DNA of 64,000 nucleotides from Candidatus Zixiibacteriota bacterium (GTDB lineage: Bacteria > Zixibacteria > MSB-5A5 > GN15 > FEB-12). The stretch spans positions 518,641 through 582,640 of the forward strand of contig JAVEYB010000001.1 of assembly GCA_034003725.1 (NCBI GenBank). Reading direction: 5' to 3'. The notes beneath the pieces are model-generated. The model saw only the letters and a program-made list of their open reading frames with translations. It made no database searches and had not been told where the DNA came from. The translations under genes and the position numbers were made by a program. Below are positions 18,826 through 26,605 of the stretch, piece after piece (position 1 is the first letter of the stretch; each line of letters begins with the position of its first letter).

Positions 18826-18857
18826 CCAGGAACACTTAACCCAGGGAGATCGTCACT

Positions 18858-19217
18858 ATGCAGAAAAAAATCACTGCGCGCCACTTCGACTTGACTCCTG
18901 AGATTCGGGAAAAGGCGGAAGAAGAGATGGACGGTCTCAGCCGCTTTTTCGACAATATCATCTCCTCCGAACTCATCCTGGACGTTGAGCGCCACCGGCG
19001 CATTGCGGAACTTCGAGTCAAAGTCTACAACCAGACCATGTCGGCGTCATCGGAGACCGACGACATGTATGCGTCGATCGATTCGGCGGTAGAAAAAGTC
19101 AAAGGGCAGCTCAAGAAGTACAAAGGTAAACTGAAAGACAAGGATCCGGGCGCGATCGGCAAGCTGCAGGAAGAGCGCACGCGCCCCTCGACCAACCCGG
19201 ACGAGGTCGACGTCTGA
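18858..19217 (+). CDS. hpf: Ribosome hibernation-promoting factor, short form
   Basis: Binds the 30S decoding region and blocks translation when growth slows. 119 residues, so the short HPF/YfiA type without the C-terminal dimerisation domain of long HPF. Typical segments are ITARHFDLTPEIREKAEEEM and the beta strand region VERHRRIAELRVKVYN, then DDMYASIDSAVEKVKGQLKK. The Lys-rich helix end and a polar tail follow. GGGAG lies upstream of the ATG. Its place after rpoN is conserved in many bacteria. A strong terminator follows. Confidence 0.95.
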   Translation: MQKKITARHFDLTPEIREKAEEEMDGLSRFFDNIISSELILDVERHRRIAELRVKVYNQTMSASSETDDMYASIDSAVEKVKGQLKKYKGKLKDKDPGAIGKLQEERTRPSTNPDEVDV

Positions 19218-19245
19218 TTTACCGGACGCATTCGAAGCAGATTTC

Positions 19246-19275
19246 AGAGGCCGCCCGCACGGGCGGCCTCTCTTT
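19246..19275 (+). terminator. Terminator of the lptB-rpoN-glpX-hpf cluster
   Basis: The stem AGAGGCCGCCC / GGGCGGCCTCT (11 bp) with a GCAC loop is followed by CTTTT, about 28 bases after the hpf stop. Confidence 0.9.
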
Positions 19276-19380
19276 TATGCATACCGTTACTGCTCGCGGG
19301 AAAGCAAGGCGGAGAGAAGGAACTCGACCTTCGTGCAATGAACGGTGGGGATAATGACGACGTACCGGGGGACGCGACTA

Positions 19381-20775
19381 TTATTGCAGGGACAGCACCT
19401 GCACGAGATTGAACTCCCCGGGGCGGACTTCGAACCCGTTGACCATCTGTCTGTTCACCAGCAGGCCGCCGCTGTCGAGGAAGTCGATCGTCAGGTCGTA
19501 GATTCCGGGGTCGACCTCCAGGTCACCGGCGTAGATGCGGCCCGGCAGCAGCCGGGCGCAGCGAAGGTCGGCATTTTCGGAGATATCGGTGGCGACATCG
19601 ATCGCGGCCTTTTTCAACCAGCCCTCCAGCCCGCCCGTATCCGCTTTTTTCTTGGCTTTGTGTGCGGCCAATCCTTTCGCCACCGCACGGGCCACTGAGC
19701 GAACGTAGATCAGCGTACGCCTGGCCTCGAATGTTTCGCGTGCCACCAGCCCAACGTCTTCGAGCAATGACAACTCGGAAAGCAAAACGTCGCCGGCGAA
19801 GACGCGGATCGTGCTGACGTTGGTCGGCCGATCGTGCAAGACGGGGATCGCAAACTTGAAGTAGAAATCCTCGCTGACCGGTATCGGGAGATGCCCGTAT
19901 TCCGCCTGATCATTCGGGCCGCCGTCGTAGAGTACCTGCACGAGATTGAGATCTTTGTCGGTGCGAATACGCAGGCTCAGGGCTTCTTTCACCGGGGAAA
20001 GCCCGGTAAGCGCGACCACGCTCAAAAGCGCCTTGCCTTCATTGCACCGCCACGAGACGGCCGGCATCTCGAACGGATAGATGTGCGGCTGGCTTTTGAA
20101 CGCATCGACGAGGTAATCGGCGGCGATGCGGGCGTCATCGAACTTGCCGTCGGCCGCATACATGTGCATGGCGAGGTATCGCGCGAAGGCATCGTTGTAG
20201 AACCGCACCTCCCTGACATCGTACGCGATCGCGACGTCGGTGGTATCTTCGCTTTGGCCGCGATTGAACTCGCGGGCAGCGTCGGCGTACTTGTCCTCGA
20301 GCAGATTCAGTTTGTCCTGCGCCTGTCGTATTTCGACAAACGCGTCGTCGAATTTCCCCAGCAACAGGTAGTTGAGGGCGCCGATCAGGTCGGTGTAGAG
20401 AATTTCGTAGTCTTCCCCTGCGTATTCCAGAACGTTGTCGTTGAGCAGAAGCGAGACCGCCGCCCGCGAGATGCTTTTCGTGAACAGTTCATCGGAGGCC
20501 AGGTCCGCCTGGTCGAGCAAGATGTTGCTGGTGTCGAGATTTCCGGCGTAGTGATGGGCAAGCCCGGCATCGACAAAATACAGCAGCCGGTCCTTTTCCC
20601 CGTATTTGCCGTCGGCGCGGGCGGAATCCAGACGGGCGGCTGCCGTCCGGAAATTGCCCGCCTGCAGCTCGGTGACCACCGGTTCATAGAACGATTTCCG
20701 GGTGGTCACCGAACCACAGCCGCCCAGCCAGAGCAGCGCGAGACAACAGAAGAATACTGAGAGGCGGAATCTCAC
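19381..20775 (-). CDS. COG3014-type lipoprotein
   Basis: A 464-residue lipoprotein. The signal MRFRLSVFFCCLALLWLGGC ends in a lipobox (LGGC). The first 200 residues are helical and TPR-like (EPVVTELQAGNFRTAAARLD and LLLGKFDDAFVEIRQAQDKL); the rest matches the COG3014 uncharacterised family, with a late RTLIYVRSVARAVAKGLAAHK segment. Family members often lie beside LpoB, as here: the upstream LpoB-like gene ends 14 bases before this start. Joint action on cell wall synthesis is inferred from that pairing. Confidence 0.85.
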   Translation of the reverse strand: MRFRLSVFFCCLALLWLGGCGSVTTRKSFYEPVVTELQAGNFRTAAARLDSARADGKYGEKDRLLYFVDAGLAHHYAGNLDTSNILLDQADLASDELFTKSISRAAVSLLLNDNVLEYAGEDYEILYTDLIGALNYLLLGKFDDAFVEIRQAQDKLNLLEDKYADAAREFNRGQSEDTTDVAIAYDVREVRFYNDAFARYLAMHMYAADGKFDDARIAADYLVDAFKSQPHIYPFEMPAVSWRCNEGKALLSVVALTGLSPVKEALSLRIRTDKDLNLVQVLYDGGPNDQAEYGHLPIPVSEDFYFKFAIPVLHDRPTNVSTIRVFAGDVLLSELSLLEDVGLVARETFEARRTLIYVRSVARAVAKGLAAHKAKKKADTGGLEGWLKKAAIDVATDISENADLRCARLLPGRIYAGDLEVDPGIYDLTIDFLDSGGLLVNRQMVNGFEVRPGEFNLVQVLSLQ

Positions 20776-20789
20776 CGACGTGCTCTATC

Positions 20790-21389
20790 CTACCACTTGG
20801 TGCTGCCCTGGGAGATGCCCTTCTTGATCTTCTTCGTGCCGATCCAGACTTTCTCGATGGTCTCCAGATTCACGAGTTCGAGATCGGTCTGATAGAACAC
20901 AACGCGCTTGCCGTCTTCCTCGTCGGTGATGGTTTTGATCGCGCCCTGCAGCATGAAGTCGGCGCCGGTCTCGGCGCGCATCTTCTTGGCGGTCTCCGCG
21001 GTCGCAAACTCCTGCTGATCCTGTCGCTCGGCGCGAAGTTCGTCGCGCTGGGCCGGGGCCGCTATGAACCGCACGCTGCCCGAGTTGATCAGTTCCCGCT
21101 CGAAGTCGGCGATAAACGTCTCCATCGCGATATGCTCGTTCGAGAGGTTTCGGATGGTACCGACGGTCACGACCGGCTTCTGCCCGCTGCGTTCCACGTA
21201 ACTCATCAGCCAGGGCCGCGACAGAGCATCGGAGATCATCTCTTCGGCCACCAGCCGGGAGTCGGTGTCGTTCCAGCGGCCGGAAAGATCGGTGACGGTA
21301 TCGGTCTCAAGGCGGGTCACCTGTTTGCCACCGCCGCAGCCGGCAATCATCAACATGCCGAGAGCCAGTACGATGAGGAGGGTCTTCAT
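20790..21389 (-). CDS. LpoB-like penicillin-binding protein activator
   Basis: A 199-residue lipoprotein (MKTLLIVLALGMLMIAGCGG, lipobox IAGC). The core resembles LpoB, which reaches through the peptidoglycan from the outer membrane to stimulate a class A penicillin-binding protein: RLVAEEMISDALSRPWL, PVVTVGTIRNLSNEHIAMET, FERELINSGSVRFIA and ETGADFMLQGAIKTI. The long disordered N-terminal linker of enterobacterial LpoB is short here. It forms a likely operon with the COG3014 lipoprotein downstream. A 200-base divergent gap upstream is shared with the methyltransferase gene and probably holds both promoters. Confidence 0.85.
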   Translation of the reverse strand: MKTLLIVLALGMLMIAGCGGGKQVTRLETDTVTDLSGRWNDTDSRLVAEEMISDALSRPWLMSYVERSGQKPVVTVGTIRNLSNEHIAMETFIADFERELINSGSVRFIAAPAQRDELRAERQDQQEFATAETAKKMRAETGADFMLQGAIKTITDEEDGKRVVFYQTDLELVNLETIEKVWIGTKKIKKGISQGSTKW

Positions 21390-21590
21390 GTTTTTTCTCC
21401 ACTAGTGATGTATTACAGTATCGACCGTTTCTATTCGAATCCGCGTACGCTGTTCGCGGAATATGTCGGACAATTCCGGCCGTGGGGCAATTAGTTTTTT
21501 CACCCGGTCGGCAATCGCATTTCAGTTGGCGAATGATCTTCGGCCCGTTATCGTCCGACAGGAAAGAGAACGAACGATTCGGAGGGTGGT

Positions 21591-22301
21591 ATGAGGACAT
21601 TTGACGACCGGCTGGCGGAGCTTGACGGGGGCCGGGTCCTGGATGTGGGCACGGGCCAGGGCGATTTCGCACGGAGCCTCGCCGAGGGCCTGAGAAGCTA
21701 TACCGAGATCATCGGGATTGATTTCTCGGAATCCCGGATAGATGAAGCCCGCCACAAGGTGGTTCTGGACCGCGTGCGATTCGAACTGATGGATGCCACC
21801 TGTGTGCAGTTTGCCGGCGAGTCGTTTGATACCGTGGCCATTTCCGATACAATGCACCATCTTCCCGACCCACGGCCCATCCTGACCGAGATGAAGCGAG
21901 TCCTCAAGCCGGGCGGGTTGTTCTGTCTGGTCGAGGCGTACCGGGATGGTCAGGACGAGGCGCAGATGTCGCATGTGCTGATTCATCATTGGTGGGCGGC
22001 AATCGATACCCTTGTGGGCGTCTGCCACCGCGAGTCTTATCTCCGGGCCGAGGTTATCGGTTTGGTCGATCAGCTGGGATTTGCGAGACGCGAAGTGTAC
22101 GATCACCGCGAGCCCGATGACGACCCTCATGATGCAGACCGTATCGCGATGATCGACGGACTGATCACCAGATACGTCGCGCGAATTCCTGATTGTCCGG
22201 AGAAAGATGAACTGCACCGGCAGGGTGAGATTTTTCGTGAGCGGCTGTTTACGGTTGGATTCTCGTGGGCGGTGCACGCCTGTGTGCTGGCTTGGAAATA
22301 A
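21591..22301 (+). CDS. Class I SAM-dependent methyltransferase
   Basis: A methyltransferase of the UbiE/Methyltransf_11 type. The SAM loop is GGRVLDVGTGQGDFARSLAE (motif I, near residue 12), the acidic motif II end is IIGIDFSESRIDEA, and motif III/post lies at VAISDTMHHLPDPRPILTEM. The C-terminal half (VLIHHWWAAIDTLVGV and EVYDHREPDDDPHDADR) is less conserved, so the substrate is unknown. ATG is preceded by GGAGGGTGGT. It stands alone between divergent lpoB and a convergent small membrane protein gene. Confidence 0.88.
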   Translation: MRTFDDRLAELDGGRVLDVGTGQGDFARSLAEGLRSYTEIIGIDFSESRIDEARHKVVLDRVRFELMDATCVQFAGESFDTVAISDTMHHLPDPRPILTEMKRVLKPGGLFCLVEAYRDGQDEAQMSHVLIHHWWAAIDTLVGVCHRESYLRAEVIGLVDQLGFARREVYDHREPDDDPHDADRIAMIDGLITRYVARIPDCPEKDELHRQGEIFRERLFTVGFSWAVHACVLAWK

Positions 22302-22314
22302 CCGTCGCCGGTGA

Positions 22315-22803
22315 TCAGAGCGGCAGTTCCTGGATTACCGTCCAGTTGATCTCCCCGGCGGTTATCTCATATTCGAGCAGCAGACGGCCGGCCGTGTGTC
22401 CATCCTCATAGTACCCGATGACCCGCTGCGGAGAAATGACTCGAGACTCGGACGGAATGAATCGCATCGTGCCCCCCAGCACCCCTTCGCGGGGTATCAA
22501 TTCCGGGTGATAGGTGAGATCGGTCAGCAGATCGTTCACGGGGTCCTCCAGACCTGCCTGCCTGAGAGCCTCAATATCCGCCTCGGTCAACTGATAGGCG
22601 GGCATGCCGGGGCGAAGCGGAGGCTGGACAGGCGCCGCTTCTGTGCCGGAGGTATCGGAATCGGCAGGTTCGGTAGCCGTATCGGTTGTGCTGAGGACTA
22701 TGCGCCATACGGCGAACGCGCCGACAACGAGGACGCCGACAACAAGCACTATCACCAGCGTTTTGCCGGAGACCCGGCCCGATGTACGCGAATTTCCGAT
22801 CAT
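22315..22803 (-). CDS. Small membrane-anchored protein
   Basis: 162 residues, function unknown. One transmembrane helix near the N-terminus (TLVIVLVVGVLVVGAFAVWR, residues 16-35) is followed by an acidic Thr/Ser/Pro linker (about 38-65) and a soluble domain starting MPAYQLTEADIEALRQAGLE, so an inner-membrane anchor with the bulk outside is likely. ATG giving MIGNSRTSG was chosen over a longer frame. The stop lies 13 bases from the convergent methyltransferase stop. Confidence 0.72.
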   Translation of the reverse strand: MIGNSRTSGRVSGKTLVIVLVVGVLVVGAFAVWRIVLSTTDTATEPADSDTSGTEAAPVQPPLRPGMPAYQLTEADIEALRQAGLEDPVNDLLTDLTYHPELIPREGVLGGTMRFIPSESRVISPQRVIGYYEDGHTAGRLLLEYEITAGEINWTVIQELPL

Positions 22804-22911
22804 CGTGTTCCCTTCCCTGACGCAGGACACATCCCGGTGGTCATCCGGTCATTATCATCGAGTTCACTCGCCGGCGAATCGAGAAACCGCTGCGCATGCG
22901 CCGACGTGACC

Positions 22912-23877
22912 TTATCCTACAAAGTGAAGGTATTCCTCGGCAAGATAATAGCTCATGCGAGCTTCGAAATTGACGGCGGCAACCGCGGCCGCGTCGAGAC
23001 GGTTGTCCGAGTTCAACGCGACGAAACGGAACCCGGCAAATTCGCGCGTCCGTTCGGGGATCGCACTCAGGCGTTCGGCGAGCAGCTGACGCGTCAGAGT
23101 GCAATGTACGAGCGCAAACAACTGGGGGTTGTCGGCCCGGAACAACTCGCGTGCGAAGGCCAGCGGTGTAATCCGAAATTCGGCACGCGTCAGGAAGAGT
23201 TCCTCTTCCACTTCCTGACCGAGTGACCGCTGGATTATGTCGGCGACCGAGGTGTAATCGGGTCGAAAGTCAACGGATCCGGCAACCGATGGACCGGGCG
23301 AACCGGCCATGGTGGCGAGATTCCCGGCCCGGACGACCTGCAGCAGAAATCGCCGCCCCGCTTCCTCGATAATCACGTATCCGCACACGCCGAGACAATT
23401 GGCGAGCGGGCGGCAGGTGATTTCATCGCGCGCGTAGGTCCGGAGGTAGTAGTCCCGAAGGGTACCGCCGTGCTCGCGAAAGAGGTGGTGCGGCATATCG
23501 AGCGCGAAGCAACTGCCGGCGAAATCGCCATACGAAGTCTCCTGCACCTGCAGGACCGGGTCGGTTCCCCGGAAATCGGCGGCAAGCAGACCGGTAACCG
23601 TGGGACCATCGTAGAGTCTTCCCTGATTGCGAAGCCGCTCGGCGACACTGTCGGCATAAGTCTTTATCAGGGGATCGCCGATTGCATACCGCCCCGGTTC
23701 GACCCGTATTCCGACCCGCGAAGGATCGACGGCGTCGCTGCCGAAAAAGCGCACGATGTCGTAATAGCCGGAATCGACGGTTCGGTCGCTGCCGACGAGG
23801 CGATCGGAACGCGGCGGAAACAGCTCCGGAGAAGATTCCAGCATCGCCTCGAGCTTAGAATATTGCAAATAGTTCAT
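22912..23877 (-). CDS. Unknown protein, possible Nudix-fold domain in C-terminal half
   Basis: 321 residues; I do not recognise a named family. The C-terminal half has a pattern like a degenerate Nudix domain: strand-rich GYVIIEEAGRRFLLQVVRAG, then GSVDF and a helix with clustered acids, SLGQEVEEELFLTRAEF, in the place of the RELxEExG box, but the exact G5xE7xREUXEEXGU pattern is absent. The N-terminal 120 residues contain conserved-looking SGYYDIVRFFGSDA. The start ATG lies inside the end of the EamA gene (23-base overlap), so translational coupling is likely. No signal peptide. Confidence 0.6.
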   Translation of the reverse strand: MNYLQYSKLEAMLESSPELFPPRSDRLVGSDRTVDSGYYDIVRFFGSDAVDPSRVGIRVEPGRYAIGDPLIKTYADSVAERLRNQGRLYDGPTVTGLLAADFRGTDPVLQVQETSYGDFAGSCFALDMPHHLFREHGGTLRDYYLRTYARDEITCRPLANCLGVCGYVIIEEAGRRFLLQVVRAGNLATMAGSPGPSVAGSVDFRPDYTSVADIIQRSLGQEVEEELFLTRAEFRITPLAFARELFRADNPQLFALVHCTLTRQLLAERLSAIPERTREFAGFRFVALNSDNRLDAAAVAAVNFEARMSYYLAEEYLHFVG

Positions 23878-24808
23878 CGCCGACAAACAGCAGGGCAACG
23901 CCGATAAACGCGACAAACGCTCCGAGAATCGCCCGCGCGCTGACCTTTTCCTTGTAGTACATGATGACGACCGGGATTATCAATATCGGGGTGGTGGCGT
24001 TCAGGGTGGCGGCGATTCCGGCCTCGATATACTTGACTGCGACCAGCGACATCCAGACGCCCAGAAACGGTCCGACGACCGCTCCACTCGCAGTGAACAG
24101 CATCGCGGATCCGTGTCTTACCGCACGGATAGTTCCGCCGATCTCTCCACGAAAAGCCGCCAGCAGCCATATCATCACCATCGAGAAGAGCATGCGGATG
24201 AAGGACGCCGGCATCGGCTCGACCGTGGAACCAAGATCGAGCATGGCATGCTTGGACATCACCAGTCCGGCCGCCTGTCCAAACGCGGCGCCAAGCCCCA
24301 GCAGCACGCCTTTTGTCCGGGAACCCGAATCCGGGTGGCCGGCCGCAAGTTGCACCTGGGGACCGCTCTTGAAACGACGTTCCGATATCACCCACGCAGT
24401 ACCGGCGACCGTCAGGGCGATGCCGAACACCTCGACGATATGCAGTTGCTCGCCGAGCAAGAACCAGGCGATAACGGTTGCCATGATCGGCGCGGTCGCC
24501 CACAGCAACGTGGTCACGCGGGGACCTATCATCACCAGCGCCTTGAATCCAAGACTGTCGCCGATAACCAGCCCGATGAGACCCGAACCTGCCAGCCACG
24601 CCACTTGTGCCGGGGTGATACCGTCAGGCCAGATGCGGCCGGTCGTAATCAGCAACACGATACAGTAAATCGCGACCGCGAATACCAGTCGGATGTTGTT
24701 CACCCGGAACGAGCCGATTCGAACGCCGGCCTCGGAGAAGAAAATCGCGGTGAAGGACCAGAGGAAGGCCGTCAACAACGCGGCATAGTGTCCGACATAT
24801 TCGCCCAT
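23855..24808 (-). CDS. EamA (DMT) family transporter
   Basis: Ten predicted transmembrane helices in 317 residues, arranged as two EamA repeats typical of drug/metabolite transporters (first HYAALLTAFLWSFTAIFFSE, second GVLLGLGAAFGQAAGLVMSK). The fifth and tenth helices (FGIALTVAGTAWVI; ILGAFVAFIGVALLF) close the repeats. Substrate unknown; amino acids, nucleotide sugars or metabolites are possible. It overlaps the next gene by 23 bases and starts 6 bases after the upstream lipoprotein ends. Four genes from 26346 to 22912 thus look like one operon. Confidence 0.9.
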   Translation of the reverse strand: MGEYVGHYAALLTAFLWSFTAIFFSEAGVRIGSFRVNNIRLVFAVAIYCIVLLITTGRIWPDGITPAQVAWLAGSGLIGLVIGDSLGFKALVMIGPRVTTLLWATAPIMATVIAWFLLGEQLHIVEVFGIALTVAGTAWVISERRFKSGPQVQLAAGHPDSGSRTKGVLLGLGAAFGQAAGLVMSKHAMLDLGSTVEPMPASFIRMLFSMVMIWLLAAFRGEIGGTIRAVRHGSAMLFTASGAVVGPFLGVWMSLVAVKYIEAGIAATLNATTPILIIPVVIMYYKEKVSARAILGAFVAFIGVALLFVGDELFAIF

Positions 24809-24814
24809 ACGACT

Positions 24815-25414
24815 CTACTTGTTTCTTATCTCCACCTGTCCGGTGTCGCGTCCGAAGTCCACGGAGTCCGTACGGACCTGTTTTCTGTCAATCTCGCGAA
24901 TATACGCAGCGTCAACGACGAGGCGCTGTTCCACGTCTAGTCGCGGTCGGCCATAGACGATCACGAGGTTTCCAATGCCCTTGCCTTCAAACCGTGCGAG
25001 CCGACGCTCGTAGGCGTCGCGCGTGAGCCGCCAGGTGGTCTCGAACGTACCCTCGCCTCTCGGAGACAGGGTGTATGGGATTGGGGAGCCTTTCCAATGT
25101 TCGACCCACAGGAAATAGCGATGCTCGAGCAGAAGAGTGGTCTCGAGGAATCCTCCGTAGTCGGCAGTCCGGATATCGGTAATGACGCCCGGCCAGGCCA
25201 CAATCGTGTCGGCAGACAAGGAGTCTGCGCGGAAATCGCCGGGGTATACGCGACGGTCGGCCCGGGACAACTGCGCTTCTTCGGAGGCGGAAATTGGCCG
25301 GTAGAGGCGCGATCCGGTCGGTCCCCCGCCGCAACCGCTCGCGCAGAGCACGACGACCATAACGGCGACTACCGCAATCGGTTTATGCGGAAAGACAAGT
25401 ACGTTACGAATCAC
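24815..25414 (-). CDS. Lipoprotein of unknown function
   Basis: 199 residues with a signal and lipobox (VVVLCASGC, Cys at about 28). The body is beta-rich: DTIVAWPGVITDIRTAD, then TTLLLEHRYFLWVEHW and GIGNLVIVYGRPRLD. The layout weakly resembles the Slp/YeaY starvation lipoproteins, but no diagnostic motif was seen, so this is only a possibility. It overlaps the upstream BtuF-like gene by 4 bases and lies 6 bases before the EamA gene, which places it firmly in that operon. Confidence 0.75.
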   Translation of the reverse strand: MIRNVLVFPHKPIAVVAVMVVVLCASGCGGGPTGSRLYRPISASEEAQLSRADRRVYPGDFRADSLSADTIVAWPGVITDIRTADYGGFLETTLLLEHRYFLWVEHWKGSPIPYTLSPRGEGTFETTWRLTRDAYERRLARFEGKGIGNLVIVYGRPRLDVEQRLVVDAAYIREIDRKQVRTDSVDFGRDTGQVEIRNK

Positions 25415-26346
25415 AGCGACGGTCCGGCTCCTTGATTAAATCTGATCCAGCCCGACCCTTCATGGCCGAACGTGAAGATGGCAGGATGAAGGATTTCCGC
25501 GAGGATTTCAAGCGTTTCCGTCACGCGGGGTCCCGGCCGATTGAAAAACCGATTGCCGTCGGCAACAAACACGCGGCCGGACCGCACGGCTGACAGGTCG
25601 CTCCAGCCGGGCGGCCTGCTCAGTCGCTCCAGTTCGGCCAGTGACTGCTCGATCGTATAGCCGCACGGGGCCACGATGATCGCATCGGGGTCTGATGCAA
25701 CCAGGTTGTCCCACGACAGCACGCCGGAGTGCTTTCCCGGCGCACCGTACAAGTCTCGGCCGCCGGCCATCTCGACAAGCGAGGGCATCCAGTTCCCGGC
25801 CGCCATCAGTGGATCGATCCATTCAATCAGGGCAACAGTGGGGTGATTCGCAAGACTGCCGGCGCGGATCGCTATCGCTTTCATCCTTCGGCGCATCTCG
25901 TCCGTAAGCGTCTCCCCGGCCTGCGGGATAGCCAGCGCACGGGCGACCTGCCGGATATCCGCAAAGATATCGGCCAGAGAATTCGGTTCAAGGGCCACGA
26001 TCCTGGGCCTCGATGAAATCATCTCGCAGACAGCCTTCTCGATGTCGGACAGCGATACCGCGCAGACCGCACATTGCGTCTGCGTGATAATGACATCCGG
26101 ATGAAGGTGATCGAGACGGTCCGCCAGCACCCGGTAGACGGACAGACCTTCCTGGAGAATGGCCTTGATCCGCTGGTCGATCTCGTAACTGGAGCCGTCG
26201 AGGCGGAATTTCGGTTCGGTTACCACCGGAAGGTTGAGTACCGATGACGGGTAATCGCATTCGTGGGAGCGACCCACCTGACAGTCACCCATTCCCAGGG
26301 CATGGACTATTTCTGTGGCGCTGGCAATCAGAGACACTATCCGCAT
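25411..26346 (-). CDS. Cobalamin-binding-like (BtuF family) protein without signal peptide
   Basis: A periplasmic-binding-protein type III fold (BtuF/FepB class) of 311 residues. MRIVSLIASATEIVHALGMG, TEPKFRLDGSSYEIDQRIKA and DVIITQTQCAVCAV are shared with many cobalamin-binding family proteins. The start codes straight for the first strand, with no signal peptide or lipobox, so the protein seems cytosolic or its export differs. The Cys-Ala-Val-Cys pair near 125 is a recurring feature of this soluble subfamily. No permease or ATPase is adjacent. A TonB-dependent receptor is divergent 259 bases away, a suggestive but unproven pairing for corrinoid uptake. Confidence 0.82.
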   Translation of the reverse strand: MRIVSLIASATEIVHALGMGDCQVGRSHECDYPSSVLNLPVVTEPKFRLDGSSYEIDQRIKAILQEGLSVYRVLADRLDHLHPDVIITQTQCAVCAVSLSDIEKAVCEMISSRPRIVALEPNSLADIFADIRQVARALAIPQAGETLTDEMRRRMKAIAIRAGSLANHPTVALIEWIDPLMAAGNWMPSLVEMAGGRDLYGAPGKHSGVLSWDNLVASDPDAIIVAPCGYTIEQSLAELERLSRPPGWSDLSAVRSGRVFVADGNRFFNRPGPRVTETLEILAEILHPAIFTFGHEGSGWIRFNQGAGPSL

Positions 26347-26605
26347 ACGGGTTTATCCTCGTGCCGGGTTACCAGAGCATAACAACAGAATATGTGCAGT
26401 GTTTCTTCGCAGACCGGCCCAATCGTCGATCAACCCACAACTTCGAATGCCCGGCGGGACTGTGCTGTCGGTTGCATTATTGAGGTTGGGTCAATTCATC
26501 TATGGGCTCCTCCCAATAGGACGTAAGTCATTGGTAAAGAGTTGGATACGTAGAAGTCTTCTGATCCGCCGCCTTGGCATGCGCTTTGAGCAGTACGGTA
26601 CCAGG

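Noticed and set aside
26347-26605. Possible cobalamin riboswitch between the BtuF-like gene and the TonB receptor
   Set aside because: The B12 box and other conserved cobalamin aptamer blocks were not found in either orientation.
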